DNA of 64,000 nt from Actinoplanes regularis (GTDB taxonomy: Bacteria > Actinomycetota > Actinomycetes > Mycobacteriales > Micromonosporaceae), in the NCBI RefSeq assembly GCF_900188005.1, contig NZ_FZNR01000031.1:1-64000 (forward strand). The letters run 5' to 3'. Shown one piece after another: positions 43,613-52,003 of this stretch. Each line of letters starts with the position of its first letter. Positions within the stretch are counted from its first letter, which is position 1. The position numbers and the translations under genes were made by a program. The notes beneath the pieces are model-generated. The model was not told where the DNA came from. It made no database searches and was given only the letters and a program-made list of their open reading frames with translations.

Positions 43613-44554
43613 TCAGCTCCGGGGGAGGATGGCGGCCTTTGCCGCCTGCGCGAGGATGCTTTGGGCTGCTGCGGACAGACCCAGTCGGTTCCAGTGGAAG
43701 ATCACGATCTGGGCGAGCACGGCTCGCAGCCCTCGATCGAGGCGGTTGGTCGCGGCTGCGTCATACAGTTTCTGGCCGGCTTGGGCGAAGGCGGCGATCC
43801 AAGGCTCTGCGTACGCGGCTGTCGCCGCGTCGGTGAACGGTGCCCCGTTGGTGACGGAAACGGTCAAGAGCGGCTTCATCGTCATGGCGAGCGCGTCGAT
43901 GCGGTCGGCGTCGGCCGGAATGGGTCGCATCTGAGCGACCCGGGCGAAGACGTCTGCGGCTTCGAACCAATCCAGGCCGGCATGCTGCTGGAGAGCGCGG
44001 ACGAGCAGGAGAGACAGCTCCCGGCGGCCGAGGTCCGGAGAGTCTCGGAGGAACATGGCAAGTGCGCAGTGGCTGTCGGCGCAGAACAGGTCGTGGACGA
44101 TGTCCATGCCGGTCGGTCCGCCGAATGCGGCTGCCTCGGGCTCGTAGATGCCGGGCCGCCATTCGGCGATGGCGCCTGACGTGGCCAGTTCGTCGAAAAG
44201 GCTGGTTGCAGCGGTGTGATTGCTGGTGTGTACGCGAATTCGCCAACACGGATGTTTCCGGAGGAACCACCATGTCATCTGCCCTTGGACCAGTTCGTCG
44301 AGGCGTGGGGTGATGTGCGTGGCGAAGACACGTTCGGCCGTGGTCCAGTCGAGGGGGGTGACGTGGGCCTGGAACCAGGCATGTTCCTGGCGGCGGTGCA
44401 GGGCCACCCTCCCGGCTTCGCGGTAGATGTCGACCGCCTCGGCGAGATCTGCTGGCACAGGGCTGGTGTCGGCCTTGCCGCTGATCAGTTCCTCGACGCG
44501 GTCGGCCAGCGCCTTGGTGTCGGGGTTCAGGCGATGAGCAGGCATGCGTCCCAC
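43613..44554 (-). CDS. thiopeptide-type (SpaB C-terminal-like) glutamate-elimination enzyme
   Basis: 313 residues (alternative ATG at 44545). The region TWWFLRKHPCWRIRVHT and GIYEPEAAAFGGPTGMDIVH is typical of the lantibiotic dehydratase C-terminal (SpaB_C / thiopeptide-type) domain. It eliminates glutamate from glutamylated Ser/Thr to give dehydroalanine or dehydrobutyrine. It complements the N-terminal dehydratase domain encoded two genes upstream, a split-LanB layout found in thiopeptide and FxLD clusters. Its start overlaps the end of lanC, and its stop is 2 bp before the next gene. Confidence 0.85.
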   Translation of the reverse strand: MGRMPAHRLNPDTKALADRVEELISGKADTSPVPADLAEAVDIYREAGRVALHRRQEHAWFQAHVTPLDWTTAERVFATHITPRLDELVQGQMTWWFLRKHPCWRIRVHTSNHTAATSLFDELATSGAIAEWRPGIYEPEAAAFGGPTGMDIVHDLFCADSHCALAMFLRDSPDLGRRELSLLLVRALQQHAGLDWFEAADVFARVAQMRPIPADADRIDALAMTMKPLLTVSVTNGAPFTDAATAAYAEPWIAAFAQAGQKLYDAAATNRLDRGLRAVLAQIVIFHWNRLGLSAAAQSILAQAAKAAILPRS

Positions 44555-45675
44555 CTCGTTCGGGGCGGCTGACCGGCCCGGATGGTTTCGGTGACCAAGG
44601 CGACGCCCGCGTTGCCGGTCAGAAAGGCGTTACTGCCGTACGGTGCGGCCGCGGTGAGCCGTGTGGCGAGTGCAGGTAGCCGCTGGACGATGGCCGGATC
44701 GTGGGCGACGGCGGCGGCGCGTTGCGCGGTCTGATAGAGGCCTGCGTATCCGTGGCAGATGCCAGCATCGGTGAGCCGGTCGAGTTGCGGATCGGTGAGG
44801 CAAGCGGCGATGGCCTGCTCGGCAATGTCCTGGCGGATGCGGTCCCCGGTGGCGAGAGCGGCGAGTTGCAGTGCACGGGCGATCCCGGCGGCGCCGTAGC
44901 ACCAAGATGGTCGGTTGGGGCCGGGACCGGGGCGGCTGGTGCGGACCTGTTCGCGGGTGAGCCATTGGGGCCACCAGGTTCCGGTCGGAGCCTCCTGCCG
45001 CCATTGGTCGAACCACGCGCAGAGGTAGCCGATTGCGTCAGTCTGGCCGTCGACCCGGATATCACGGAGGCTGGCATGGGCGAGCAGGGCGAGCAGCCCG
45101 GCTGCGCCGTGGGCCATGCCGTTGTTCGCATGGCCGCCCGGGGTGGGCAGGAGGGGATCGGGGTGATGGTCCACCCACCAACCAGGCACGGTCATTCCGT
45201 CAATGCGACGCGGCTCGGTGAGCGAAACGACATACCGCAGGATCTGGGCCATCTCATCGGTGGCAGGTTGGTGCAGCAACAGGGCGCCGAGGCCGGTCAG
45301 CCCGGTGAACAGGTCATATTCACTGAAAATGGATGCTGCGCCGGTCCGCTGCCGCTCGTGTGCGATGCCGAGCCGGGCTCGGGCGAGTTGCCGTACGCGC
45401 TGATCGAGAGTCTGTTTCTCGGCGGCGTACCGTTGCTGGCCGTCGGCGTCCGTGCGGTGTAGTACGAAGGCGATTGCGGGTGCGCCGTAGTACAGACCGC
45501 TGTGCGCACCGGCGTCGATCGGTACGGCCGTTGCCTTTCGGATGAGGTGCTTGGCGGTGGCCCAGCTGCCGAACCCGGTGGTGGCGCGTTCGATTGCCAA
45601 CAGCGCCTCGCCTGCGATACCGGAGGCGAGCGACTGCGCGGCAGCCTGCTCCGCAGTGAGGGTGGTCGTGTTCAT
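44527..45675 (-). CDS. LanC-like lanthionine cyclase
   Basis: 382 residues of the LanC family, which adds Cys thiols to dehydrated residues. Zinc ligands are C259 (SWCYGAAGI), C307 and H308 (ICHGYAGL); H189 in MAHGAAGLLALL is the conserved acid/base region. The tandem GxxG motifs and Gly-rich barrel helices (GLTGLGALLL) are present, as is the last one (GNAGVALVTE). The ATG overlaps the dehydratase stop by 4 bp. Full-length with no missing ligand, so predicted active. Confidence 0.93.
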   Translation of the reverse strand: MNTTTLTAEQAAAQSLASGIAGEALLAIERATTGFGSWATAKHLIRKATAVPIDAGAHSGLYYGAPAIAFVLHRTDADGQQRYAAEKQTLDQRVRQLARARLGIAHERQRTGAASIFSEYDLFTGLTGLGALLLHQPATDEMAQILRYVVSLTEPRRIDGMTVPGWWVDHHPDPLLPTPGGHANNGMAHGAAGLLALLAHASLRDIRVDGQTDAIGYLCAWFDQWRQEAPTGTWWPQWLTREQVRTSRPGPGPNRPSWCYGAAGIARALQLAALATGDRIRQDIAEQAIAACLTDPQLDRLTDAGICHGYAGLYQTAQRAAAVAHDPAIVQRLPALATRLTAAAPYGSNAFLTGNAGVALVTETIRAGQPPRTRWDACLLIA

Positions 45676-48600
45676 CGGGCGCCTGCCGCCGCGAGGGCGC
45701 GCATGGCGGCAACGCGCGTGAGGTGACCGGTGGTGCGTTCAGTCTCCGGATCGATGCCAACCGCACGGATGTGATGCTCGTGCAGGAGAGTGCGCAGAAC
45801 GCCGGCTGGATCGCGCTGAGGTAGAAGGTGATCGTGATAGCTATGTAGGGCGGTGTCCCGGGCCTGCCAGGCGGCGGCGACGTCGTTGCCGACGTCGAGG
45901 GCTCTCAGGTAGAAGTAGTCGTCGCTGGGGTCGGCGAGCTGCCGCGTGGTCTCGCTGAGCTTCCGATCGACTGGCGCGGTTTGGCGGTCGAGGCATTGGA
46001 GAAGGCGTTTCAGCCCAGTGATCGGGTCCGGGCCGAAGCTTGCCGCGAGCTGGGCCATCGACGTGGCGGCGAGTGCCTGGGCGGGCAGGCCGGTCTGCTG
46101 GGCCATGCGTAATTGGGTGATCGCCGCGGTGGTATCGGCGAAGAATACTTGCTCGGCCGCGTCCAGTGCCGCGCCGTATCCGTAACGGCCGGGATGCTCG
46201 TAATAGCTGGTGAGGGTGAGATCCGCGGGTAGGCCGTGGGTCTGTAGGTCTGTGGCTGATGCGGCCAGGCGCGCCGCGACTTCGCCGTAGGCGCAGGCGT
46301 CCTTCAGCCGGATCAGGAGGGCGAGATGCTGCTTGGCTTCCGGGCGACTCAGGTCCCGGTGCCGGCGGACCCACCAACGGACGATGCCGACGTCTGAAAG
46401 ATCCTCGACAAGGGCAGGCAGTTGAGAGACGAGGAGTTCGTCGAAGCGGGCTGGGTTGCCGGCGAGGCGGGCGTGTACGAGGGCGGAGTCACCGGGTCGG
46501 AGGACTTCGCCGGGCGGGTCCGTGTGCGGCAGAGCACGAGGTGACGGCGCTTCCAGAGCCATCGGGATGACGAACTCAGCGGCACGGCGAATCCAACGGT
46601 TCCCGTCGGCGGGACCGTCTTCACGTACCTCCAGTTGGCCGGCCCGTTCCAGTCGCATCCGCAGCATTCGCCGATCTGCTGGAGATTCAAGATCGAGAGG
46701 AAGGCGTAGATCGTTCTGGCAGGCGATGACCTGGGCTGGCACGCGCCATCGTTGCCTCCACCGTTGCAACGCCGTCTCCCAGGCACCTTCGTCAGGGAAG
46801 TTGTCGGCGGCAGAGGGTTCGAGATCGGTGGCGTGTAACAGCCAGCGGGCCGGAGACAGCACGGTACGCCCGTACCGGATTCGCGGTGTGTAAGGCAGCT
46901 TGCGTGCCGCCGCACCGAGGTCGAACGGCCCGAACACGGCGCTGCGGGCCTCAGCGACCTCGGCGATGAACCGGGCCAGCGGCGGTGTCTGAGCCCGAAG
47001 GTCCAGCGCATGCGGAAGATACGGGGCCACTCGTTGTCCAGTGGAGCGACGTATTAGGTAGAGCTGGTCAGCGTCTGCCGTAACCGCGAGGTCGTCAACG
47101 TCGATTGTGTCGCCGTGCGGGTGTTCGGACAGCGCCACGACGGTGGGCACCAGGCGGCCGACTCGCACCACGTTCTGGTTGTGGACACGCCGGGGCGGAA
47201 ACGACACCTGGACGGCGATCACATCGTCTTTGCCGTCCGTGGCCGTGGTGTAGGAGCGGGTGAGCTCCTCTCTGTGGGCGGGAGGCAGCAGGTAGGCGAA
47301 CCGTCCGGCCATGCTCGTCGGGGTGCGTGGCGCACCGATGATCCGTAGCTCGAAGTCACCGCGGTCCAGCGCTTCGGTAGAGGCAGCATGCACGGTGACG
47401 CCCAGCTCGACACGCGCCGGTGGCACTGCCGTTGAGGGGTCGCCGACGGTGAGCTTTCTGATGTCGGCGTCCGTCAGCACGATCTGCTCATCTCCATCGA
47501 GCAATGCCTCCTGAATGAGCCGCATGAGGTGGACATCGCGCTCGGTGACGATCCGCCAGGTCGGACGTTCATCGGGAGTGCCGAGGTAGCCATGCGGGTA
47601 GCCCAGCCCGGAGTCCGCGACGAGGTCGCGGACCGGGACCAGGGCGCCGGGGCCGTACCGATTGCGGAATCGAACGTGATAGTCCACCCACGCCTGCGAA
47701 CCGAACGGCTGCGTGCTGAGCCTCAGTAGCAGACCAGCGGCTTGACTGGCCTCGTGGATGACATGCCGGGGAAGGCTCACGGCGGCATCAAGTCGGACAT
47801 CGACTGCGAGCGGATGGCGGACGGGCGGCGCGAGGCCGATCATGACTTCGGCGGCCACGGATCGAAGGTCTGCGGCGACGTCCCGCTCAGTGGAGGCGTT
47901 GTGCCGGGCAAGCACAGCATGGACACGCTGAAGTCCAGCGGCTATCTCTGCGACCTCCGGCAGGTCGTCGGCGTTCACCGCGAGCAGTACGGCGTTTACG
48001 TGCGCAAGTCCGGACGAGGCGGTCATCGGCGGCCGGAGGTCAGTGAGAAGAATGTTCCCGTCGATCAGGCCGTGCAGCAGCGCGTCGACCCTGCGGCCAT
48101 CAGCACGTAGAAGGTCGCGCAGCGCAGCAGCAAGGTGGGCAAAGGGGATCGGACGGGCCGCGTGCGTGAGTGCTGCTTGAACGATTCTCGTGTAGCGGGT
48201 CGACGTTTCCCGAAGTGGAACGGGTTTGCTCTGGCCCGGCCGCGGCCGGCAGGCGACATAGGCCCGGTCGCCGCGGACCACAACGTCGTTGTTTGCTACC
48301 ACTGAGAGACGACGCCTCAGGTCGTGATGCTGTTCAAGGCTCTCCAAGACCCGGGTAAGCCATTCGCCGTCGGCACGTACAACTACATCGTGCTGGTCGC
48401 CGAACCGTGCTTGAGCAGGACCAACAGCAGCGGTGGCTACCCCCGCGAATAGACCGAAAGGCGTGGCCCTCCGCTGCCACCGCACCAGGTACGACATCGT
48501 GGCGGAGGCGGCCCGGTGAATGTCGCGCGAGTTCGAGTCGGGGGTGTGTAGCAGCTGGTGGGTGCGAGCGGCGAGGTCCGGATTGGCCAGTGTGATCGCT

Positions 48601-48764
48601 TCGGCCACACGGGGGTCGGCCCAGGCGCCCGCCAGCCAGGCTCGCGCCCGGTTCACGTTCGCTGCAAGGTCCAGGGGCACCGTGGCGCCTTGGCTGGGTG
48701 GATATGTGGTTGCCCGCACCAGGACCGGACCAGCAGGGGCGTAGCGGTGGTGAACGGCTGGCAT
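45672..48764 (-). CDS. lantibiotic dehydratase, N-terminal (glutamylation) subunit
   Basis: About 1030 residues. The start is MPAVHHRYAPAGPVLVRATT at 48764, preceded by CGGAGG; the longer ORF from 48929 has no such signal. Key features are TPFGLFAGVA, RWQRRATPFG and YHVRFRNRYGPGALVPVRDL of the Lant_dehydr_N family. It transfers glutamate from Glu-tRNA to Ser/Thr of the precursor. The elimination domain is a separate protein here (43613-44554), so this is a split LanB. About 90 bp and a hairpin separate it from the precursor gene upstream. The C-terminus reads ALHSYHDHLLPQRDPAG. Confidence 0.93.
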   Translation of the reverse strand: MPAVHHRYAPAGPVLVRATTYPPSQGATVPLDLAANVNRARAWLAGAWADPRVAEAITLANPDLAARTHQLLHTPDSNSRDIHRAASATMSYLVRWQRRATPFGLFAGVATAAVGPAQARFGDQHDVVVRADGEWLTRVLESLEQHHDLRRRLSVVANNDVVVRGDRAYVACRPRPGQSKPVPLRETSTRYTRIVQAALTHAARPIPFAHLAAALRDLLRADGRRVDALLHGLIDGNILLTDLRPPMTASSGLAHVNAVLLAVNADDLPEVAEIAAGLQRVHAVLARHNASTERDVAADLRSVAAEVMIGLAPPVRHPLAVDVRLDAAVSLPRHVIHEASQAAGLLLRLSTQPFGSQAWVDYHVRFRNRYGPGALVPVRDLVADSGLGYPHGYLGTPDERPTWRIVTERDVHLMRLIQEALLDGDEQIVLTDADIRKLTVGDPSTAVPPARVELGVTVHAASTEALDRGDFELRIIGAPRTPTSMAGRFAYLLPPAHREELTRSYTTATDGKDDVIAVQVSFPPRRVHNQNVVRVGRLVPTVVALSEHPHGDTIDVDDLAVTADADQLYLIRRSTGQRVAPYLPHALDLRAQTPPLARFIAEVAEARSAVFGPFDLGAAARKLPYTPRIRYGRTVLSPARWLLHATDLEPSAADNFPDEGAWETALQRWRQRWRVPAQVIACQNDLRLPLDLESPADRRMLRMRLERAGQLEVREDGPADGNRWIRRAAEFVIPMALEAPSPRALPHTDPPGEVLRPGDSALVHARLAGNPARFDELLVSQLPALVEDLSDVGIVRWWVRRHRDLSRPEAKQHLALLIRLKDACAYGEVAARLAASATDLQTHGLPADLTLTSYYEHPGRYGYGAALDAAEQVFFADTTAAITQLRMAQQTGLPAQALAATSMAQLAASFGPDPITGLKRLLQCLDRQTAPVDRKLSETTRQLADPSDDYFYLRALDVGNDVAAAWQARDTALHSYHDHLLPQRDPAGVLRTLLHEHHIRAVGIDPETERTTGHLTRVAAMRALAAAGAR

Positions 48765-48798
48765 ACCGCACCTCCGTAGGCGAGGGAAATTGAGGTGG

Positions 48799-48835
48799 GC
48801 TGCCGGAGCCCACAGCGAATGGGAGCTCCGGCAGC
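48799..48835 (-). terminator. hairpin between lanthipeptide precursor and dehydratase
   Basis: GCTGCCGGAGC and GCTCCGGCAGC are perfect 11-bp complements around a 15-nt loop, about 19 nt after the precursor stop on the minus strand, followed by a short CTCAATTTCC stretch. The most likely role is partial termination or RNA protection, so that the short precursor mRNA is more abundant than the enzyme mRNA. Confidence 0.6.
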
Positions 48836-48853
48836 AGGAGTTGATCGGCTTGA

Positions 48854-49039
48854 TCAGGCAGGGTCGTACGAGGACGTGTTGCAGGCGCTGGTGTTGCACG
48901 TGTCGCCGCAGCCGTCGTCGGTGTTGCACTGTCCGCGGACCAGCGTGGTCGTCGTCTCGACGATCCGCATGTCCAGTTGGAAGTCCTCGTCCGTGAGAAC
49001 GTCCGTGGGCGGGGCGAGGGTCGCAGTGGTCGGTGCCAT
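48854..49039 (-). CDS. FxLD-family lanthipeptide precursor
   Basis: About 61 residues (ATG at 49039, 8 nt after AAGGAG; alternatives at 49045 and 49048). The leader has the FxLD signature DEDFQLDMRIVE. The core is rich in Thr, Ser and Cys: CNTDDGCGDTCNTSACNTSS with four Cys and seven or more Ser/Thr. The FxLD class is named for this motif and is processed by the split LanB and LanC of the neighbouring genes, and by the FxLD-type methyltransferase just upstream. The exact cleavage point is unknown; the region around GQCNTDD would be the core start. It is a strong candidate for a new ribosomal peptide product. Confidence 0.88.
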   Translation of the reverse strand: MAPTTATLAPPTDVLTDEDFQLDMRIVETTTTLVRGQCNTDDGCGDTCNTSACNTSSYDPA

Positions 49040-49107
49040 CGACATCACTCCTTACGGTGAAAAGGGGTTATTCCGCCTGGCCGGTACGGGATTGAGCCGC
49101 GCGCTGC

Positions 49108-50394
49108 TCATTCCTCAACGGGCCAGGAGATCGTGATGACGCCGTGCGTCTTGGCCAGCACGGCGGCGTCGGCCGGCTGTTGGGTTTCGTCGCTGCCGGT
49201 AGGCCAGTATGCGAACGTCGGCTCGGTATTACGGCCGTCGCGATTCCAGGCTTTGATCTGTTCGACCAGCGTGGCGGCGGCGATCTTGCCGTCGCGCCCG
49301 AAGGCGCAGGCGCCGAACTCGACGCCCTGGTCTTGCATCGCCGGACGGATCACCAGATAGGCGAGCCCGGTGCCGCGGACAGTCGCGAACGGAAACCACC
49401 TGCCGTGCTCGTCCAGCACGCTGCCGTCTTCGGCCCTCAGCCGGCAGAAGCCAGGCATGTACCAGGCGAACCAGACGTACAGGCCCGCCCACGAAGTCGC
49501 ATTGGGGAACAGAACGCCGGACCATGCGACGGTCGGTTCGGTGCGAAGGACGTCGTCGAGGTCGTTCAGCGCCAGCGCTGCTGCGGTGTCGAACTGCAAG
49601 GTCACCGTCTTGCCGGCCGGGTCGACCACGGTGAGCGGAGTATCGCTGTGGCGGCCAATGCCCTGCATGGGAACGAAGCCGGCCACCTCGATCGAGGTAC
49701 TGACAAGGTGATCACCCTCGCGGCGGAAGCCGAAGGTACGGGTGACACCGTTCATGATCAGCGGTACGACCAGCGTGCCGGTCGGGGCCAGTTGCTCTAG
49801 CCAGGCCGGCGGGATGTCCCATGCACCGACCGTCACGATGATCGCGTCGAACAATTCCTCACCCGGCACGCCGTTCTCGGCGTCCGCGACCAGTACCCGG
49901 ACCCGGCTGCTGTAGCCAGTCTCGTCCATGAACTTCGCTGCACGATCGATCACTTCAGGATCGATGTCGACGCTGACCGCTCGGCCCTCGGCGCCGACGA
50001 TCTCTGCGATCAACGCCGCGTTCAATCCTCCCGAGCCGATCTCCAGCACCGTCATTCCGGGCCGTAGTTCGGCCTGCTCCAGCATTCGGGCCTGGATGTA
50101 GGCCGCAGAGACCGAGGAGATCGCAGCCCCATTCTCATCACGCTTGGTGACCACCGACGAGTCGTAGCCGTACGCTGTCTCGAGCGGTGTGCCAGCGGGA
50201 AGAAACCGTTCCCGTGGTACGACCCGAAACGCGGCCTCCACCGCTTGGCTGGTGATCTTTCCCCGGGCGCGAAGCTCCCCCACCAACGCGTCGCGCAACT
50301 CTCCCGCCCGCTCCGCATAGGCAGCCGAGATGGGTTTATCCGCCAATCCCTTGTCAGTCGGGCCGGGCACAGCATCATTGGGAGCCTCAGTCAT
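49108..50394 (-). CDS. FxLD-system methyltransferase (isoaspartyl-like)
   Basis: 428 residues. The N-terminal PCMT-like domain has RERFLPAGTPLETAYGYDSS, the SAM motif VLEIGSGGLNAALIAEIVG (about 116-134), and VDIDPEVIDRAAKF. This domain resembles protein L-isoaspartate O-methyltransferases; the C-terminal part (about 280-428) is an added domain (WFAWYMPGFCRL). Such enzymes methylate Asp in lanthipeptides after dehydration or cyclisation. Placement directly upstream of the precursor (69 bp) fits the FxLD-specific methyltransferase. The start is the ATG at 50394. Confidence 0.88.
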   Translation of the reverse strand: MTEAPNDAVPGPTDKGLADKPISAAYAERAGELRDALVGELRARGKITSQAVEAAFRVVPRERFLPAGTPLETAYGYDSSVVTKRDENGAAISSVSAAYIQARMLEQAELRPGMTVLEIGSGGLNAALIAEIVGAEGRAVSVDIDPEVIDRAAKFMDETGYSSRVRVLVADAENGVPGEELFDAIIVTVGAWDIPPAWLEQLAPTGTLVVPLIMNGVTRTFGFRREGDHLVSTSIEVAGFVPMQGIGRHSDTPLTVVDPAGKTVTLQFDTAAALALNDLDDVLRTEPTVAWSGVLFPNATSWAGLYVWFAWYMPGFCRLRAEDGSVLDEHGRWFPFATVRGTGLAYLVIRPAMQDQGVEFGACAFGRDGKIAAATLVEQIKAWNRDGRNTEPTFAYWPTGSDETQQPADAAVLAKTHGVITISWPVEE

Positions 50395-50436
50395 TACGTC
50401 TCCTCAGGATCTCGGTTCTGTTCTGGACAACAGCGG

Positions 50437-51246
50437 TCACGGTTTGCGCGCGACTGCGCCGTACACCGACACAGGCTTTGGGGGTGATGCGCTGCTCGAT
50501 TCGGGACGCCATTGGCTGACCATCTCGGCGCCTGGAGCGATCAGATCCAAGCCGTCAAAGAAGCGCAGGAACTGCTCGCGGCTGCGCCCGGTGAAGTCGC
50601 CTGCTCCCGGGAGACTCTTGGCGGTGAACACGTCTGCGATGTCGGCGGGAAGGAAGTCGTAGGTGGCGTGTGAGACGACGAGGCAGCTGTCGGCGGGTAG
50701 CGCGTTCGTCAGAGTCTTGACGACGGTGTAGGCCTGTTCGTCATCCGGCACGAAGTGCATGACCGCGACGAGCAGCAGCGCGACAGGCTCGCGTAAGTCG
50801 AGGATGTCGACCAACTCCTCGGCGTTGAAGATTTCGGCGGGCTCACGCAGATCGGCCTCGATGTAGGCGGTGCGGCCGGCGGGCTGGCTGGTCAGTAGAG
50901 CTCGCGCGTGTGCCAGGACCAGTGGGTCGTTGTCGACGTAGACGATGCGGGAGGTCGGGTTGATCTCCTGGGCCACCTGGTGGGTGTTTTCGGCGGTGGG
51001 CAGGCCCGTGCCGATGTCGAGGAACTGCCGGATACCGGCTTCTGTGGCGAGGTAGCGCACAGCACGGCGTAGGAACATCCGGTTCTCTACGGCGGCGGTG
51101 CGGATGGCGGGATAGACAGCCTCGATGGCGTCGCCGGACTCGCGGTCGGCGGCGAAGTTGTCCTTGCCGCCGAGCCAGTAGTCGTAGCGGCGTGCGGGAT
51201 TGGCCACAGTGGTGTCGAGTCGGGAGTTCAGCTCTTCGGCGGTCAT
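50437..51246 (-). CDS. DUF574/Methyltransf_19 SAM-dependent methyltransferase
   Basis: 269 residues with the conserved actinobacterial start PARRYDYWLGGKDNFAADRE, the SAM-binding FLDIGTGLPT (75-84), YVDNDPLVLAHARALL and the VMHFVPDDE helix. Family members of this length are very numerous in actinomycetes and have no well-defined substrate. It lies 42 bp upstream of the FxLD methyltransferase on the same strand and may be part of that transcription unit, but it could equally belong to the next region. Start ATG at 51246. Confidence 0.85.
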   Translation of the reverse strand: MTAEELNSRLDTTVANPARRYDYWLGGKDNFAADRESGDAIEAVYPAIRTAAVENRMFLRRAVRYLATEAGIRQFLDIGTGLPTAENTHQVAQEINPTSRIVYVDNDPLVLAHARALLTSQPAGRTAYIEADLREPAEIFNAEELVDILDLREPVALLLVAVMHFVPDDEQAYTVVKTLTNALPADSCLVVSHATYDFLPADIADVFTAKSLPGAGDFTGRSREQFLRFFDGLDLIAPGAEMVSQWRPESSSASPPKPVSVYGAVARKP

Positions 51247-51302
51247 GGCTCGGGCCTCGTCGTCGGCAGGTCAAGCGCTGTTGGGTGCGGGGCTGTGGGG
51301 GT

Positions 51303-51336
51303 GGCCGGTCCGGCGCGGGGGCGTGCCGGACCGGCC
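51303..51336 (-). terminator. rho-independent-like hairpin after the GNAT gene
   Basis: GGCCGGTCCGGC and GCCGGACCGGCC form a perfect 12-bp stem with a 10-nt loop (GCGGGGGCGT). It begins 14 nt beyond the stop of the acetyltransferase at 51350 and separates that unit from the methyltransferase unit. No T-run follows, as is common in high-GC terminators. Confidence 0.65.
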
Positions 51337-51349
51337 GACCATGTGGCGG

Positions 51350-52003
51350 CTACCGATGCGTGGTCGGGCCGGGAGGTGATCGCCACATGGGGAACAGGGA
51401 AGGCCCGTCACCGGCGATCCGGTAGACGGGTCGCGGCCGGTAGCCGTGCCGGGCGTAGAGGCGGCTGTTGCGGGTGCTGGTGGCCTCCAGATATGCGGAG
51501 ATGCCGGCGGCATGGAGGTCCGCGTGGTGGTGGTTGAGCAACGCTGTGCCCAGGCCCTGGCGTTGCCGATCAGGGTGTACGGCGAGGAAGGCGAGATAGT
51601 GATGCGGTTGCCCGTACGGGTGATGGGCATGCATGGCCTCGTCCAGCGCGGCGAATCGAGGCAGGAACTCACCGGTGATCTCTGCCAGCCTCTGACGGTA
51701 TCCCGGCAACTCGGGCAGCGGGCCGTCATCGATCTGGTACCAGACGGCTACGGCGGTGTTGTCGCGGGTCGTTTCCACTTCGCCGTGGGTGAGCGCGTGC
51801 TCGGCGAGAAGCGCGAAGTACGGCGGGTAGATGCGTGCCCTGGTGCCGGGATGCGGGATCAGCCACGGTGCGAGATCGCCGTGAAGGAACGCCTCGGCCA
51901 GCAGTTCGGCGATGACCAGAGCATCGCCTGGTTCAGCACGGCGAACGGTGGCGGGCGGATGCGTCATCGCGTCACTGGTCCCGGTGCGGTCAGCGGTGGT
52001 CAT
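51350..52003 (-). CDS. GNAT-family N-acetyltransferase
   Basis: 217 residues from the ATG at 52003 (the longer reading from 52108 is Arg-rich and lacks support). Acetyl-CoA-binding motif A is visible as VHPDRQRQGLGTALL, with the preceding strand HYLAFLAV and the later YLEATSTRNSRLYARHGYR. The N-terminal PATVRRAEPGDALVIAELLA is typical of GNATs. The substrate is unknown. It is translationally coupled by 4 bp to the upstream permease (52000-53514), which suggests a shared small-molecule substrate, such as an amine or amino acid. Confidence 0.85.
   Translation of the reverse strand: MTTADRTGTSDAMTHPPATVRRAEPGDALVIAELLAEAFLHGDLAPWLIPHPGTRARIYPPYFALLAEHALTHGEVETTRDNTAVAVWYQIDDGPLPELPGYRQRLAEITGEFLPRFAALDEAMHAHHPYGQPHHYLAFLAVHPDRQRQGLGTALLNHHHADLHAAGISAYLEATSTRNSRLYARHGYRPRPVYRIAGDGPSLFPMWRSPPGPTTHR

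Noticed and set aside
42903..43934. A 343-residue plus-strand frame opposite the lanthipeptide genes
   Set aside because: It spans two tightly coupled minus-strand genes in antisense and has no recognisable domain.
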